Source: Allomyces arbusculus
Lineage: Eukaryota; Blastocladiomycota; Blastocladiomycetes; Blastocladiales; Blastocladiaceae
DNA length: 64,000 bases
Reading direction: 5' to 3'
Assembly: GCA_027604705.1 (NCBI GenBank)
Contig: JADHYV010000074.1
Span: 30,743-94,742, forward strand
Shown here piece after piece: positions 10,884 through 21,749 of the stretch (position 1 is the stretch's first letter; the number at the start of each line of letters is the position of its first letter). The position numbers were made by a program, and so were the translations under genes. The notes beneath the pieces are model-generated. The model saw nothing but the letters and a program-made list of their open reading frames with translations, searched no databases and was not told where the DNA came from.

Positions 10884-13800
10884 ATGCCCAACTCGTCGAC
10901 GCTCTTTGCCTCTCTGCTGGGCCGTAGCAGCAGTTCGAACCAGAGCAGCAGTACCAGCAGCAGCCATGCATCGCACGCGCCCGTCACGACCGTCGCGCCC
11001 ACGAACCCGCACCGCATCAGCGACACGACGACGCTCTCGACCAAGTCGTCGTCTGTACACGACCAGTACCCGCCGACCTCGCCGCCGCCTGTGCCAATGG
11101 TCCCGGTCCAAATCGCCCTCGTCCCAGCCGACAAGTCGACCTCCTCCGACCCACGCGCGCTTGCCGACAAGGCCGCGGCCCCGACTTCCACGACCGGCGC
11201 ACGGCCCTCTGCCTCCTCCGCCCCGGTCCCACCACTGACGCTCGAAGACGTGCTCGCTTCGCCCGTTCTCGCGCGCCACTTCCAGACGCACCTGGTCCGC
11301 ACGCACGCCGAAGAGAACGCCGTCTTTGTCGCGCGCGTCCGCGAGGCGCGTGCTGCGCACACTGCCGCGGACGCACACGCCGCATTCGACCCGCGGGTCG
11401 CGCACCACGATGCGCGGACGTTGTTGGACGAGTTTCTCGCGCACACGAGCGCGCTCGAGTTGAACTTGCCGCAGGCGTTGCGCCGGCGCGTGTTGCGCGC
11501 GTTCCGTGCGCGCGACCGCGCGCTGCGAAAGCGCGACCGCGAGGCCAGGCGGTACTTGGCGGTTCGTGCGCGCGCGGCGTCGCAACTGTCCCTTCCTGCG
11601 CTGCTTGCCGTGGACCAGCAGAACATGCAGCCGATGACGGTGCCGTCGACGCCGACAACGCCCACGTCGGTGGGCCGGTATGCGGGGAACGCGCCGGCCG
11701 CACGCGTGCTGGGGACCGTGAATGTGATGACAGTGCACCCTCCCGCATTGCCATCGACGCCCGCGCCCGTGCCCGCATCGATGTTACCGCTTGGCACACT
11801 GATTCCGGATAACGTGGCCACGGTGCAGGCGCCGATGCCCGCGTCGTTTGACGATGCACGGTCGGTGCGGTCCGTGAGTACCGTGGCCACGACGGCGCGG
11901 TTGACCGACTTGGACGAGTCTGGCGACGACGACGATGACGCGGTCCCGCTGCACCAGCCGCCGGTGGACGCTGTTCGCGCGGCGGAACTGGCTGAGGGCG
12001 AGGCGGCGCTCGCGTCGGCGCAGGCCTATTTCGAAATGTTTGACGAGGTTGAGGCGCACGTGGTCGATTTGCTGGTGCCGCGGATCAAGTCGTTCCTGAC
12101 GGAACTGAGCAAGACGGCCGAGTGGTTGGTTCGCGCGCCCGAACGGACGCAGAAACGCGTCGTGATTATCGGCGGCGGGTTCTGTGGGTCCCTTGTCGCG
12201 CGCCTGCTCGACCGGTTTGAGCAATTCCAAGTGTGCTTGATTGACGCGAAGCCGTATTCCGAGTACACGGCCGCGATCATTCGCATGATTCCGAACCCGA
12301 TGGCCGACTCGATTACGATCCCGCACGCGTCGTATATTCGCAACGGCCAGTTTGTGCTCGGGTACGTCGATGCCGTCTACAAAGACCACGTCCTTCTGCA
12401 GTCATCGGCACCCGGCGCTGCGGCCGCAGGGACGGCGGCAGCAGCGAACGATGTGTTGGTGGGCAAGCGCATTCCGTTTGATTACTGCGTGCTCGCAACG
12501 GGGTCGTCGTACGCTTCGTCGGTTAAGGTACTTGATTTCTTGTGCCGATTTCGGTCACTCACTTGACCAAACTGACCACTTTTGCACCAACCCAGGCGGC
12601 CAACATCTCGTCCACCTACCGCGCACGCAAGCTGCAATACGACTACGCCAAGCTCGCCAAGGCGCGCACCGTGCTCGTCATTGGCGGCGGGTCCGTCGGT
12701 GTCGAAATCGCGTCCGAAATCGCGTCCGTCTTTGGCACTCCACGCGTGCCGATCCCGCCCGAATCTACGTCCTCGACTACGCCCACCTCGTCGTCGGGCG
12801 CGCGCAGCACCTCCCCCTCCCCGTTCCGCCGCGGCTCCGCATCGACCACCGCGACCCGCGCGACTTCCCCACCCGTCGTTAAGCACCCCGTCAAGCGCAT
12901 CATTCTCGTCGACGCGAACCCGCGCTTACTGAAACGTTGTCCGCCGCGGGCCTCGCAAAAAGCGCTCGCCTACATGCGCGACGTGCTCGGCATCGACGTG
13001 GTTCTTGGGGAACGCATCACGCACCACGACGCGCGCGCCGGCGTTTTTCGCGCGCGGTCCGGCCGCGAATTCCGCGCCGACGTCGTCTACCTGGCGACCG
13101 GTCCGGTCCCGCAGACGCAGTGCATGGAACCGGCGTTTGCGCACTTGTTGACGGGCCCGAACGCCGCGGTGATGCCGTCGGCGTCGACGGCGCCGCACCA
13201 CGTGGATGACGCGGCGCGCGCGTCGTCGACGTCGAATTTCTTTGTCGGTGCCGGCGCGACCGCGGCTGATGCGGCGGCGGCCGGCCATATGGTCCCGCGC
13301 CGGGTCCTGGTCAGAGCGACGCACCAGATCCCGACGCTGCCGCATATCTTTGTCGGCGGCGATTGTTGCGCGACGGCTGAAGAGAAGATGGCATTGACGG
13401 CACAGTGTGCGGCGATCACGATCGCGCGCAATATCGTGCGCTTGGACAAGGGCAAGCCGCCGATCGAGCGCGGGGCCAAGGGGACCAAACCGTTGATGCC
13501 GAACCCGGCGGTCAACCTGATCTCGATGGGGCGGCACTCGGCGCTCGCCATCATCAACGGCGTCGTCTTTCTCGGGCCCAAGTACCTGCGTATGAAGTGG
13601 GACGAGCTGAAAGTCAAGTACTTCGAGTACCTGCAGTCGCCGTCCGATTCGGTCCCGCGCGTGTTGAAAATGATGTGGGGTAAAGGACCGACGCCGCCGC
13701 GGTCCAAGTCGTCGGCACGGACAGCAATGCTGTCGCCGTACTACGAGTCCGAGGACGCGGCGAGCGTGCATTCCGGGTCGGAGAACGCGACGCTCGCCGG

Positions 13801-14209
13801 TACGGTCGGTGCCGGCGCCAATCCGGTCGCGCACGACTTGAAGCGCGAGTCGAGCATGTCGACACTCGCGTCGGCGGCAACGCAGCAGTTCGCGGACCAT
13901 CCGACCATGGTCCTGAAAATGCGCGCACGCGCCGCACAGCAGAGCCAGTATGAGGCGGAGCTGGCTGCGGCCGCCGCGGCCGAGGGGGGAGAGTGGCACG
14001 CAGGTACGCCGTTGCCACCACCGCCGATGCGCGAGGCTCCACCGGTACCGTCCGCACCCGTGCGGAAACTCGTGCCGCGGATCGCAATGGCCGGTGGCCG
14101 TGCGCTGCCGACGGGCGAGGACGTGGCCGCGCTCGAAGAGGTCCTCCGTGCGGTCGGGCTCGTCGTGCCTGACGTTGGCGGCGCGAGCAAGCTGGCCGCC
14201 AAGGAGTGA
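10884..14209 (+). CDS. RGS-domain / AIF-FSP1-like FAD oxidoreductase fusion protein
   Basis: Two exons (10884-12527 and 12596-14209; phase 0 intron with donor GTACTT and a CTGACC branch) encode 1085 residues. Residues 1-117 are Ser/Thr-rich. Residues about 118-222 match the RGS fold (SPVLARHFQTHL, AEENAVFVARV, LLDEFLAHTSALELNL), the GTPase-activating domain for G-alpha subunits. After a disordered linker and an acidic DESGDDDDDA stretch, a class II pyridine-nucleotide-disulphide-type oxidoreductase begins: FAD Rossmann VVIIGGGFCGSL (about 430), ATGSSYAS, NAD(P)H Rossmann VLVIGGGSVGVE (about 578) and the terminal FAD motif IFVGGDCC. This is the arrangement of AIF-family NAD(P)H:quinone oxidoreductases such as FSP1/AIFM2. 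A Ser/Pro-rich insert follows the second Rossmann motif, and a disordered tail follows the enzyme. Both halves share one continuous exon, so the fusion is not a gene-model artefact. Confidence 0.85.
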
Positions 14210-14719
14210 GCGAGGATGATGACGCGTGAGGGCTTGACGGCGCGCACCGCGTGCCAGCGGTGCGGCGCTTGCCCGAGTTGCAGAGAAAAAAGTTGTTGAG
14301 GGGAAGTGTGATCGACGGGTGCGCCGCCGTACGGCGGTCCCTGCCTTTCGGATTGGATCTTGGATGTGTTTTGCAGAGCTCGGTGTCTTTCGCGGCTTCT
14401 GTGCCGCCGTCGTCAAGGGCGGCGTGTGTTTTCGCGGTAATTTCGTCTGTTCATTTTGCTTGGGCTGTGTCGAGCAGGATTGCGATTATTGAATAAGTAA
14501 AGCGTTTCCTTCTGTTGATGCTCTGATTGGCGGTTGTCTGCCGTCACAAGGCTCTGACGTGCGCCGTCGTGAGCGTGCGAGTGCAGTGTGCGGGGGCGAG
14601 CTGGCGAGAGAACGCCCCAGCTGGAGGTCAAGAAAGGGGGCATCTATCGACAACAAGCACAATAAAAAGAATCCTACGTATAGCTAAGGTAAACAAAATC
14701 CAGGACAATCCCCATCCAA
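14210..14719. other. Convergent intergenic region
   Basis: No gene is seen between the ends of the RGS-oxidoreductase gene (+) and TIM54 (-). The stretch is relatively AT-rich near 14640-14710, consistent with 3' UTRs and poly(A) sites of the two convergent genes, including AATAAA-like sequence near 14660. Confidence 0.45.
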
Positions 14720-16189
14720 TCACTGTTGCACGAACGTCTCCTCGTCGCTCACCTCGACCGGTGCGAGCGGTACCATCTCGCGCGACTTGGCCGTATCGTA
14801 AATCTCGACGTGCGCGGCCAAAACGGCCGGCACATTGACACGCTTCGGGACAAAGTACTGCCGCCACAACTGCGCCTTGCGCTTCGCCAGCTCCTCCTTG
14901 GCCTTGGCCTCCTCCTCCTTCTTTTGCTTCTCGGCCTCCTTGGCCGCCTTTTCCTGCGCCTTGCGCTCCGCATCCGACAGTTCTGGTACCGCCGGTTCCG
15001 CTGACTCGGCCGCAAACTCAGGCGTCGCGGGCGCGTCAATCTGCTGCGTCACATCGCGCAGCGCGCCGGGCACGGCAAACAGGTCAGCGACGGTCGGTGC
15101 GGGGCCGGCAGCAGCAGCCGCCGCAGCGGCGGCACTTGCCGCGGCCATTTCCGCAGCGGCCTTCTCCGCCGGGTTCTCCTTGGGTTTCGGCGCCGGCCAC
15201 ATTTCCTCGTACTCAGGCACGAGCACGGGTTCGTCGGCGACGCCCTCTGGGACACCGTTGTCGACGGCGGCACGGTGCACGGACCACTCGTCGATGCCGA
15301 GCGCCAAGTCGGTCGGCTCCAATTCGCGCAGAGGACCACGGCGCGCGATCGCGAGCGTCGCACGGCCCGCATCACGAAAACGTTCCCAGTCGTTGAACCA
15401 CCGGTAGATGCGGAACGGCCACGTGCGCATGCCCGTCATCCAGTCGACGGGCAGGTAGGCCACGGGCGGGAGCGCCAGACGGCGTTCGCGCACAGGCGGC
15501 GGCGGGGGCGACGCGGCAAACCAGCTCGATTCGGCCGTGGTCCGTGCGCGGTGGTATTCGGCGAGTTTCGTGGCATGCTCCGCATCCCGCTCCTGCTCAA
15601 TCTGCCGCAACGCCGAGTCGTATCCGATAAGCACTTCCTCGAACGGTTTCCGGCCCACAGCCAGGTACCCATCATAGTCATGCATACGGAACTTGAACTT
15701 GACGTCGTCGGCCGCCGTCGTCAGGACGTGCGCGCGCAGGGCGTCGTCGGCGGTCCATGCCAGATAGGCCTGTTTCTTGACGAGCGTGCCGCACGTGTGC
15801 CGCGCAATCACGCCCGGCTCAAACGCTTCGACGAGGTCGTAGTCGACGGCGGCCGCGTCGAGGACGGGCTTGATGTACTTGCGGAAGTACTCGCGCGTGG
15901 CGCGGATCGATTCATCGGGCGCAGGACGTTGTAGGAAGACGGCGACTTTGCGGACTCGCTCGCGCGGGTCTTGCGGTTGCGAGGCCAGGTACTTGGCTTC
16001 GCCCTCGAGCTCGCGCCGCACTTCGGCGGTCAGGTGCCGGTCGCGGTAGATGAGCAGCGCGTAGGTGCCGACAATGCTGCCGAAAATGACCATGCCACGC
16101 GACGGGCGTGGGATCTTAGAGATCTTGGTGGGGATGAACCGGCGCCATCCAGCGGCGGGCGCCGCGGAGCCGGCGGTTGCGTCGGCCAT
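14720..16189 (-). CDS. TIM54: Mitochondrial import inner membrane translocase subunit Tim54
   Basis: A single exon of 489 residues. A short N-terminus is followed by one membrane span (GMVIFGSIVGTYALLIYRDR, about residues 32-51), then the Tim54 signature region: a positively charged EVRRELEGEAKYLASQP stretch, RKVAVFLQRPAPDES and YFRKYIKPVLDAAAVDYDLVE. The middle contains a Pro/Ala-rich spacer and a long Glu/Lys/Ala coiled-coil-like segment (about 395-440). Tim54 is a TIM22-complex subunit that faces the intermembrane space and supports insertion of carrier proteins and assembly of Yme1. The start at 16189 was chosen because it sits just before the membrane segment. An in-frame ATG at 16297 would add 36 Ser/Thr-rich residues. 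It is divergent from the paraoxonase-like gene. Confidence 0.85.
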   Translation of the reverse strand: MADATAGSAAPAAGWRRFIPTKISKIPRPSRGMVIFGSIVGTYALLIYRDRHLTAEVRRELEGEAKYLASQPQDPRERVRKVAVFLQRPAPDESIRATREYFRKYIKPVLDAAAVDYDLVEAFEPGVIARHTCGTLVKKQAYLAWTADDALRAHVLTTAADDVKFKFRMHDYDGYLAVGRKPFEEVLIGYDSALRQIEQERDAEHATKLAEYHRARTTAESSWFAASPPPPPVRERRLALPPVAYLPVDWMTGMRTWPFRIYRWFNDWERFRDAGRATLAIARRGPLRELEPTDLALGIDEWSVHRAAVDNGVPEGVADEPVLVPEYEEMWPAPKPKENPAEKAAAEMAAASAAAAAAAAAGPAPTVADLFAVPGALRDVTQQIDAPATPEFAAESAEPAVPELSDAERKAQEKAAKEAEKQKKEEEAKAKEELAKRKAQLWRQYFVPKRVNVPAVLAAHVEIYDTAKSREMVPLAPVEVSDEETFVQQ

Positions 16190-16801
16190 GGCGGGGAAGT
16201 GCAGCAAGTTGCAGGAACTTCGAGTTTGGATGAGCGAGCGAGTGGTCGTCGACTTGTCGTGACTGGCCGTGCTGGATTGGTTTGTCGACGTTGGCAAACG
16301 ACTCGCATTCTGTGATCAGGTCACGTGTGAATAACCTGCGGGCGAAAGCACAACATCTGCACCTATGTTCCTTTCGCCAGCGACATCTTTCGAAGGCTCT
16401 GATCCAACACGATCCAACACGACCCAACACCAACACCAAAGAGCAAGGATGAACACAAGTGAGCTGGCACTCGCGCTGGAGTGGCGCGTGAAGCAGGAGG
16501 GACTTGGCCCCAATGATGGCGAGGAGCCGCGGCAATGGCGATGAAATGTCCAACAAAAAATTGAGGCCGATCATTTCTGCTGAGCGCGATAGCCGTGGAG
16601 AGCAGAGCCGCAACGTCGCACGGCTGTGGTTATGATGTTGGTGGCCGCAGTGTTGGCGGCGTGGCCGGGATGCTGGTTGTTCATTTGTTGCCGACGTGAA
16701 CCTATGTGTAACCACCGTGCGCCACCCATGTCGCGGGTCCGGCCAGGCAAAAACAATCCACGCTCTCGGCCGTCAAGCCCGCTAGAACCAACCCAACCGT
16801 A
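16190..16801. other. Divergent promoter region between TIM54 and the paraoxonase-like gene
   Basis: No gene is seen. A short tandem repeat of GATCCAACAC/GACCCAACAC units lies at about 16398-16430. Overall GC is lower than in the flanking genes. Confidence 0.45.
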
Positions 16802-18259
16802 ATGACCCTGGCAACATCGTGCCTCAAGCTGCTGGCCGCCGTAGTGGCCCTGCTGGTCGCGCTCGCCGCGACCAACTGGTCAACGCTCGTGCGCAAAAAG
16901 GAACTGTGGATGCCGACGCGGATTACGCGCAACCTCGACAAGTGTTCAGTGCTCGACGCGTCACTCTTTGGATGTGAAGATATCGTCGTGCACGGCGACT
17001 ATGCGTACCTGGGTCCGTTGCTCTTAAGGAGCCACCGTGAGGAGATATTTCGACCGTGACCAATGCGCCATATTTTGTATTCCTCCAGCATGCGGCGACC
17101 CCCTTGCGCGTGAAGGATGGTACCCGCCAGCTTTGAAGTTCAATAAGACGACCGATACGACCATGAAGGACGCGCTCTTCGCGTACCATTTCGAGGTGCG
17201 TCCAACGCATCGCAGCAATCTGTGATCACTCTGCTAACCCACCTGACCAACTGCGCTAGACCAAGACGATGACGCCGCTCGCGATTCACGGCTACTCGGG
17301 CGACATGACGCTGCACGGCCTGAACGTGTTCATGCACCCAATCACCGACGCCAGCGCGACCCCGACGCTGAGCGTATTTGTCGTCAACCACAAGCGCACG
17401 GGCAGCTGCGTCGACATTTACGACCACGTCGTGTACGCCTTCCGCTCACCCAACGCCCGCTCCTGCTCCTGCTCCCTCTTTCTAACTCGCCACACACGAA
17501 CCACCACTCCAGCGGCTCGACCGACCTCCACTTCGTCGAATCCGTGTGCGACCCACTCATCCGCACGCCCAATGCCGTGGCCCCGATCTCGCGCAAGGCC
17601 TTCTACGTGTCCAACTACCTGTCGGGCCCCGAGGCCGAGCCCAAGACGATTGTGCTCGACATGATGCTCGCGCGGCGCACGTCTGATATCGTGTTCCGCG
17701 GCGACGACGGCACGACGCGTGTCGTGCGCCAGGGACTGCGGGGCGCCAACGGGCTTGCCGTCAGTGACGACGGGATGATGCTGTACATGGCCGAGTCGAT
17801 GAGGTGCGACATTTGCCTTCACGTGCGAATCGCCACGAACCGAACTGACGGCCCGGCCCGATCCGTAGCGGCGAAATCCACGCCTACCTTCGCAAACCCG
17901 ACAACTCGCTCGACCTCGCCGCGCCGCCGCTGTGGCTGTCCTTCTTCCCGGACAACCTGCGTCTCGTGCCCGACGGACTCGCCGTCGCGGGTCCCGGCGC
18001 GTTTGTTGCTGACGGGTCCGGCGTGCCGACCGTGGTTGCCGCTATCGCGCAAGGCAAAGCACGCGAAATGTACGTTGACGCGGACGGCAAATTGATGCAT
18101 GGCGCGTCGGTCGCGGCCGTGCACTGGCCGTCGCGCACGATCCTGGTCGGTGGGCCTGTGATGAAGGGGGTTGTGGCGTGTCCGTGGATTGAGGAGGGTG
18201 CGGACGAGAAGAAGGTGGGTGGAGAAGGCGCGGGTGAACAAGGGAAGGAGGAGTTGTGA
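16802..18259 (+). CDS. Paraoxonase/arylesterase-like lactonase
   Basis: Five exons (16802-17012, 17089-17195, 17260-17432, 17513-17803, 17869-18259; phases 1, 0, 2, 2) give 390 residues, close to the family length of about 355 plus an N-terminal extension. Residues 7-24 form an uncleaved signal-anchor, as in PON proteins. The calcium ligands of the six-bladed propeller are all recognisable: CED (Glu59, Asp60), PNAV (Asn184), GANGL (Asn243) and FPDNLR (Asp289, Asn290). The His dyad of PON1 has counterparts in LHGLNVF and VVNHKR. The family hydrolyses lactones and aryl esters at a membrane surface or in the secretory pathway. The physiological substrate is unknown. The small introns all have CTGAC/CTAAC branch-like sequences. 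The C-terminal 25 residues are Glu/Gly/Lys-rich and not part of the propeller. Confidence 0.8.
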
Positions 18260-18830
18260 GGAGAGAATTGAGGCGTAGAGGGAGCGTCTTGCTTGGGTGC
18301 AAAAGAATGAACGAACAATGAGAACAGCATGGAAGATTGACATCAAACGCCATTCGAGCGCGAACTGGAGGCGAACATGGATGGTGCAAATCACGGGCGA
18401 GATGCACAACGTCGCGCGCAGAATTCGCCCCAATCACAACTCGTGGCCGGTTGCTGGTCTAAGATCAACATAATGCACCCTCTCCACCTGTTCATGCTCG
18501 CTTTGAGGCCAGCGCGGTTTTCGACTTTGGCCGCTTGTCACATCGCGTGCACTTCAACCGGTCCGCGCTTCCTTGTTTTGCGGATGGCTGATGAATTTGG
18601 TTCAATAATGATTCCGCAAACCTAGATTGCACCTTCGCCCTGAAATATGTGTTCCTCAAAAGTTGGAAGTATGAGCGGAGCTGCCAGATGCTCACACAGA
18701 GTGGCCACGAGCTCATGGATGACAGATTGCGCAAGAATCACTCACAAATAAACCAATGCCAACGCGAGCGTCGAATAAACGACCCACGTCCAATTAACTC
18801 CCTGAAAACCCCGAATCAACACGCTGGGCA
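18260..18830. other. Convergent intergenic region
   Basis: No gene is seen between the paraoxonase-like gene (+) and the proline-rich gene (-). The sequence is AT-richer than the flanks. Confidence 0.4.
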
Positions 18831-19562
18831 TCACATCCCCATCCATAACAGGACGCCAACAATGCACAATACGCCAGCATACCAGCCGCCGCCGCCGCCG
18901 CCGCCACGGCGCTGCTCCTGCTGCTGCTGCTCCTGCTGCTCCTGTTGCCGTAACATCCGCTGGACGTCTTCCATCATCGGCCCGAACGCCTGCAACAGAT
19001 TCGTCAACTCTTCTATGGTCGGACCGAGCCTCACGAGGGCGTCGTGAATTTCATGCACACGGCGCGGGTCGAGGGCCGCTGCCGCGGCCATCAGCGCCGG
19101 ATCGGCAGCGGCGACGGCATTGATGGGAGCCAGGTCGGCATTGACGAAGACGTCGATGGGCGCTGGGTCGGGGGCAACGGCGGGCGACGTCGGCGGCGCG
19201 TGGACAAACGGTGCAGGCACAAGGCCGGGTGGCGGGGCTGCGGCGGCGCGTACGGCTTGGTGCACGGGTGCGGGCTGGCGCGGCTCGACAAGCACGGACG
19301 GCGGAGCGTGGGTGCGTTGCGGCGGCGGGAGCGATACCGACCCGGTGGGGAAGGACGTGGACCGGGTGGGAAATGTTGTGCGCTGGATCGATGATGCAGG
19401 ACCGGCTTGCGGCGCGGGCGAGAGCACGGGCGGAAGATGTGACGGTGGAGAAGGTTGGGCAGGTTGAGCGGGTGGCGGGGCCGAAGTGCCGGCCGGAAAA
19501 TGATGCGGCGGGGGCAGGAGTGGCGGCATCAGAGCACGGGGCGACATAACCGATGCAGGCAT
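18831..19562 (-). CDS. Proline-rich protein with coiled coil and C-terminal membrane anchor
   Basis: A single exon of 243 residues, family not recognised. Residues 1-135 are Pro/Ala/Ser-rich and probably disordered. A helical stretch follows (HEIHDALVRLGPTIEELT … MMEDVQRMLRQQ), then a Gln/Glu run, a Gly run encoded by (GCC)n repeats on the plus strand, and a hydrophobic C-terminus (WYAGVLCIVGVLLWMGM) directly before the stop. The layout is that of a tail-anchored protein with its bulk in the cytosol. The start lies only 47 bases downstream of the stop of the next gene on the same strand (19610), an unusually tight spacing for separate eukaryotic genes. It is probably real because composition and frame are coherent over the full length. 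Confidence 0.5.
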   Translation of the reverse strand: MPASVMSPRALMPPLLPPPHHFPAGTSAPPPAQPAQPSPPSHLPPVLSPAPQAGPASSIQRTTFPTRSTSFPTGSVSLPPPQRTHAPPSVLVEPRQPAPVHQAVRAAAAPPPGLVPAPFVHAPPTSPAVAPDPAPIDVFVNADLAPINAVAAADPALMAAAAALDPRRVHEIHDALVRLGPTIEELTNLLQAFGPMMEDVQRMLRQQEQQEQQQQEQRRGGGGGGGWYAGVLCIVGVLLWMGM

Positions 19563-19609
19563 GACGCGGGCGCTCCGCTGCCGCTTCTACGAACGGCTAG
19601 TGGAAACTA

Positions 19610-20734
19610 TCAGCGCGCAAGCATGTATTGGATGACAGTTCGAAGAAAGCGGACCGCTGGAGGAGGCGGGGGTGGGACGTCGAGACCAACATCGTCGTCT
19701 TGGTCGTTGAGAGCGACCTCATGCAGGCGCTTCTGCTTGCGCGGCGCTGCCTGCTGTAGCGGGAGGTCGGACCGCGAGCTCTACAAACAACGGATATGAG
19801 TCAGTAATAAGGCAACAGCGCGCAAGAAAGGAGAGTGCTGGACTTCGTCGGGCACATACCCGGGGCCGACTGGCAGCAGCCGATGCACGACGCAGCGGCA
19901 GGGGGAGCGACGCTTGCGAGGACTGGGGTGACGACGACGACGACGACGACGCTCCCGAATGGCGCGGCGAGCGGCGAAGATTTGCGGCCGGCGGCTCTGC
20001 GGCCTGGTCGTTGGCCTGCGAAGCATGGCAGTCACCATGTCGAATCGGATCAGCGACCGCATCAAGATGAAACTCACCGTCCCGAATCTGCGGCAAGCAA
20101 AAGTAAAACGCACCGGCGGCTCACAACCGTTCGCGAAAACGTTCTCGTCGTCATGGCCTCCGACACCTGCTGGAATCTCCTCGAGACCCTATGATAAAGC
20201 GATGCGAATCATGTTCAGGTCAGCACACATTATGAGGGCGTGGCCGAGCACCGTGGTGCTGACCCGGACCTCGATCGCGCTCCAGTCATGCTCCAGGGTC
20301 GCCCATTCCACGACGATCCCATGAGACGTGGCGCGGAACGGGATTTCGAGAAATTTCACCGCTTTCCACCCAGTCTCGATGAACACGCCTCCGCTCCCCT
20401 GCGGCACCGCACGCGCAATCATGGCCGCCACCACCTCCACCGCACGTTCGCGGCCGCCGCTTTCTCCCAGGACACACTGCCACGCGGCGGCCACTGCTGA
20501 CGCACTTGTGGTATGCGCGCCCTTGGCATTCACCGTGAACTTCCGCGTCGCCAGCACATCACCTCGCGCGTCTTGCGCAAGGGCTTCGATGCTATTGACA
20601 ATGCGTTGGGCGAGACCGTGCACTGTTGTGTGAGGGCCAGATAGGTCGGTCCGGAGCGGTTCGGATTTGCGCGCATCGCGCATTGTCACAAGCGTGAGCG
20701 CCTGGACGGTTCGTTCGAGAACAAATTCGACCAT
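19610..20734 (-). CDS. Four-exon orphan protein
   Basis: Exons 20734-20270, 20188-20078, 20015-19860 and 19780-19610 join in phase 0 at all three junctions and give 300 residues. The introns have GT…AG ends with branch-like TGCTGAC, GCTGAT and ACTGAC sequences. The first donor (GTCCGG) is weak and could instead lie six bases further on, also in phase. Residues 1-190 look folded (for example IETGWKAVKFLEIPF and EPPVRFTFACRRFGT). Residues 195-280 are Ser/Pro/Arg-rich with an acidic QDDDVG patch. The last 14 residues (VRFLRTVIQYMLAR) form a predicted amphipathic helix. I do not recognise the family and infer no function. The phase-0 agreement over four exons is the main support. Confidence 0.6.
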
Positions 20735-21094
20735 GATTGATGTGATGAGATTGGGCTGATCGCAACTGGTTGTGAGGTGGAGAGAAGGGGTGGGAGCGAG
20801 ATGTCGGTCGAGAACTGGACTTGTGAAGTAGAATGAGTCGAATACATCCAGCGAGGCACCAGAACCTGTTCGCGCATCCACCAGCTTGTGCCAACGCATC
20901 CTTCGATGGCTCCACACTTGCCCCCCTTGAATACTACTTGTGCTCCCATCCCAGCTCTTTCTCCCCACTCATGCTTCTCCAGCACTTCTCCACTTCTCCA
21001 TGCGGTTCATACAGTTTCTGCTGCTCCAGGCCACACCACCCAGTCTGCTCCCTAGCATGATCCTGGTCCAGCTGCCTCTTTTCAACGAGCTCGC
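20735..21094. other. Intergenic stretch
   Basis: Nothing recognisable. It includes the presumed 5' leader of the four-exon orphan. The minus-strand frame continues open upstream of its ATG to 20968, but the composition is not protein-like. Confidence 0.35.
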
Positions 21095-21623
21095 TCAGAA
21101 ACTAATTGCGGCGACAGCAAGGGACAGCAGGACGGCAAGAGGGATGTGGACCCGGCTCCAAGTCGACAGCTGTCTCGAACCTGCGACCGAAAAGTTGTCG
21201 TGGGCGACAGCGATCAAGGGCGCGGCGTGCGCTTCATCGAAAATTGGTCGTGTCGGCTGGGTGGGTAAGCTTGCGGCGCGCCCGTCCAGCTCGATCGCAT
21301 TGGCGAGAAGGGCCGCGAGTTGCTGGAGCGCAGCCGTGGGCGGCACGTCAGCGATGAGAGGCGTATTCGGGAGCCATCGTCGCCAGAACCAGACTCGCGG
21401 CTCTCGTGGCCGGTGCCGGCTCAGTCACGCATGCTGCAGTTGTCGTCGTCGTCCTTGTCGTTGCACATGCAGATTGCCAATGTTAGCATCTTTCAAAGCA
21501 GCCTCGGCATCTGGCGTGGTGGCGGTGCGTGCGTAACTGTCGACGCGAGACCGCGTCTGCCTTTGAGCGTCGCTTCTTGCGCTCAGGCTTTGCGCTGCTT
21601 TGCGGTGGCGAATTCTGCTCCAT
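21095..21623 (-). CDS. Candidate small tail-anchored protein, exon 1 unresolved
   Basis: The C-terminal exon (21400-21095, 101 residues) ends in a hydrophobic anchor (VHIPLAVLLSLAVAAISF) right before TGA. An upstream exon ending at 21467 (donor GTGCAA, GTGACTGAG branch) joins in phase 0 and reads DAEAALKDANIGNLH. The best ATG (21623) opens a Lys/Arg-rich leader (KPERKKRRSK) that is out of frame with this exon by one base. Either a small intron was missed, or the gene is frameshifted, or the sequence has an error. No family is recognised. Confidence 0.35.
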
Positions 21624-21749
21624 GCTGCCTAAGTTGCCCTACCATGCGCAAATCACCGCGTTCCCACTGGCTTCGACGTTTCCCATCGCACCACACGACA
21701 CGCTACTGATTGCGACTCTTGAATCGCAGTCATGGCTGGGCGTCACCTT

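Noticed and set aside
10599-11738. 379- and 352-residue minus-strand frames opposite the RGS domain
   Set aside because: Arg/Val/Gly- and Ala/Arg/Ser-rich shadows; the RGS match is on the plus strand.
12926-14416. 496-residue minus-strand frame opposite the FAD oxidoreductase
   Set aside because: Arg/His-rich shadow with no domain; the plus strand has clear Rossmann motifs.
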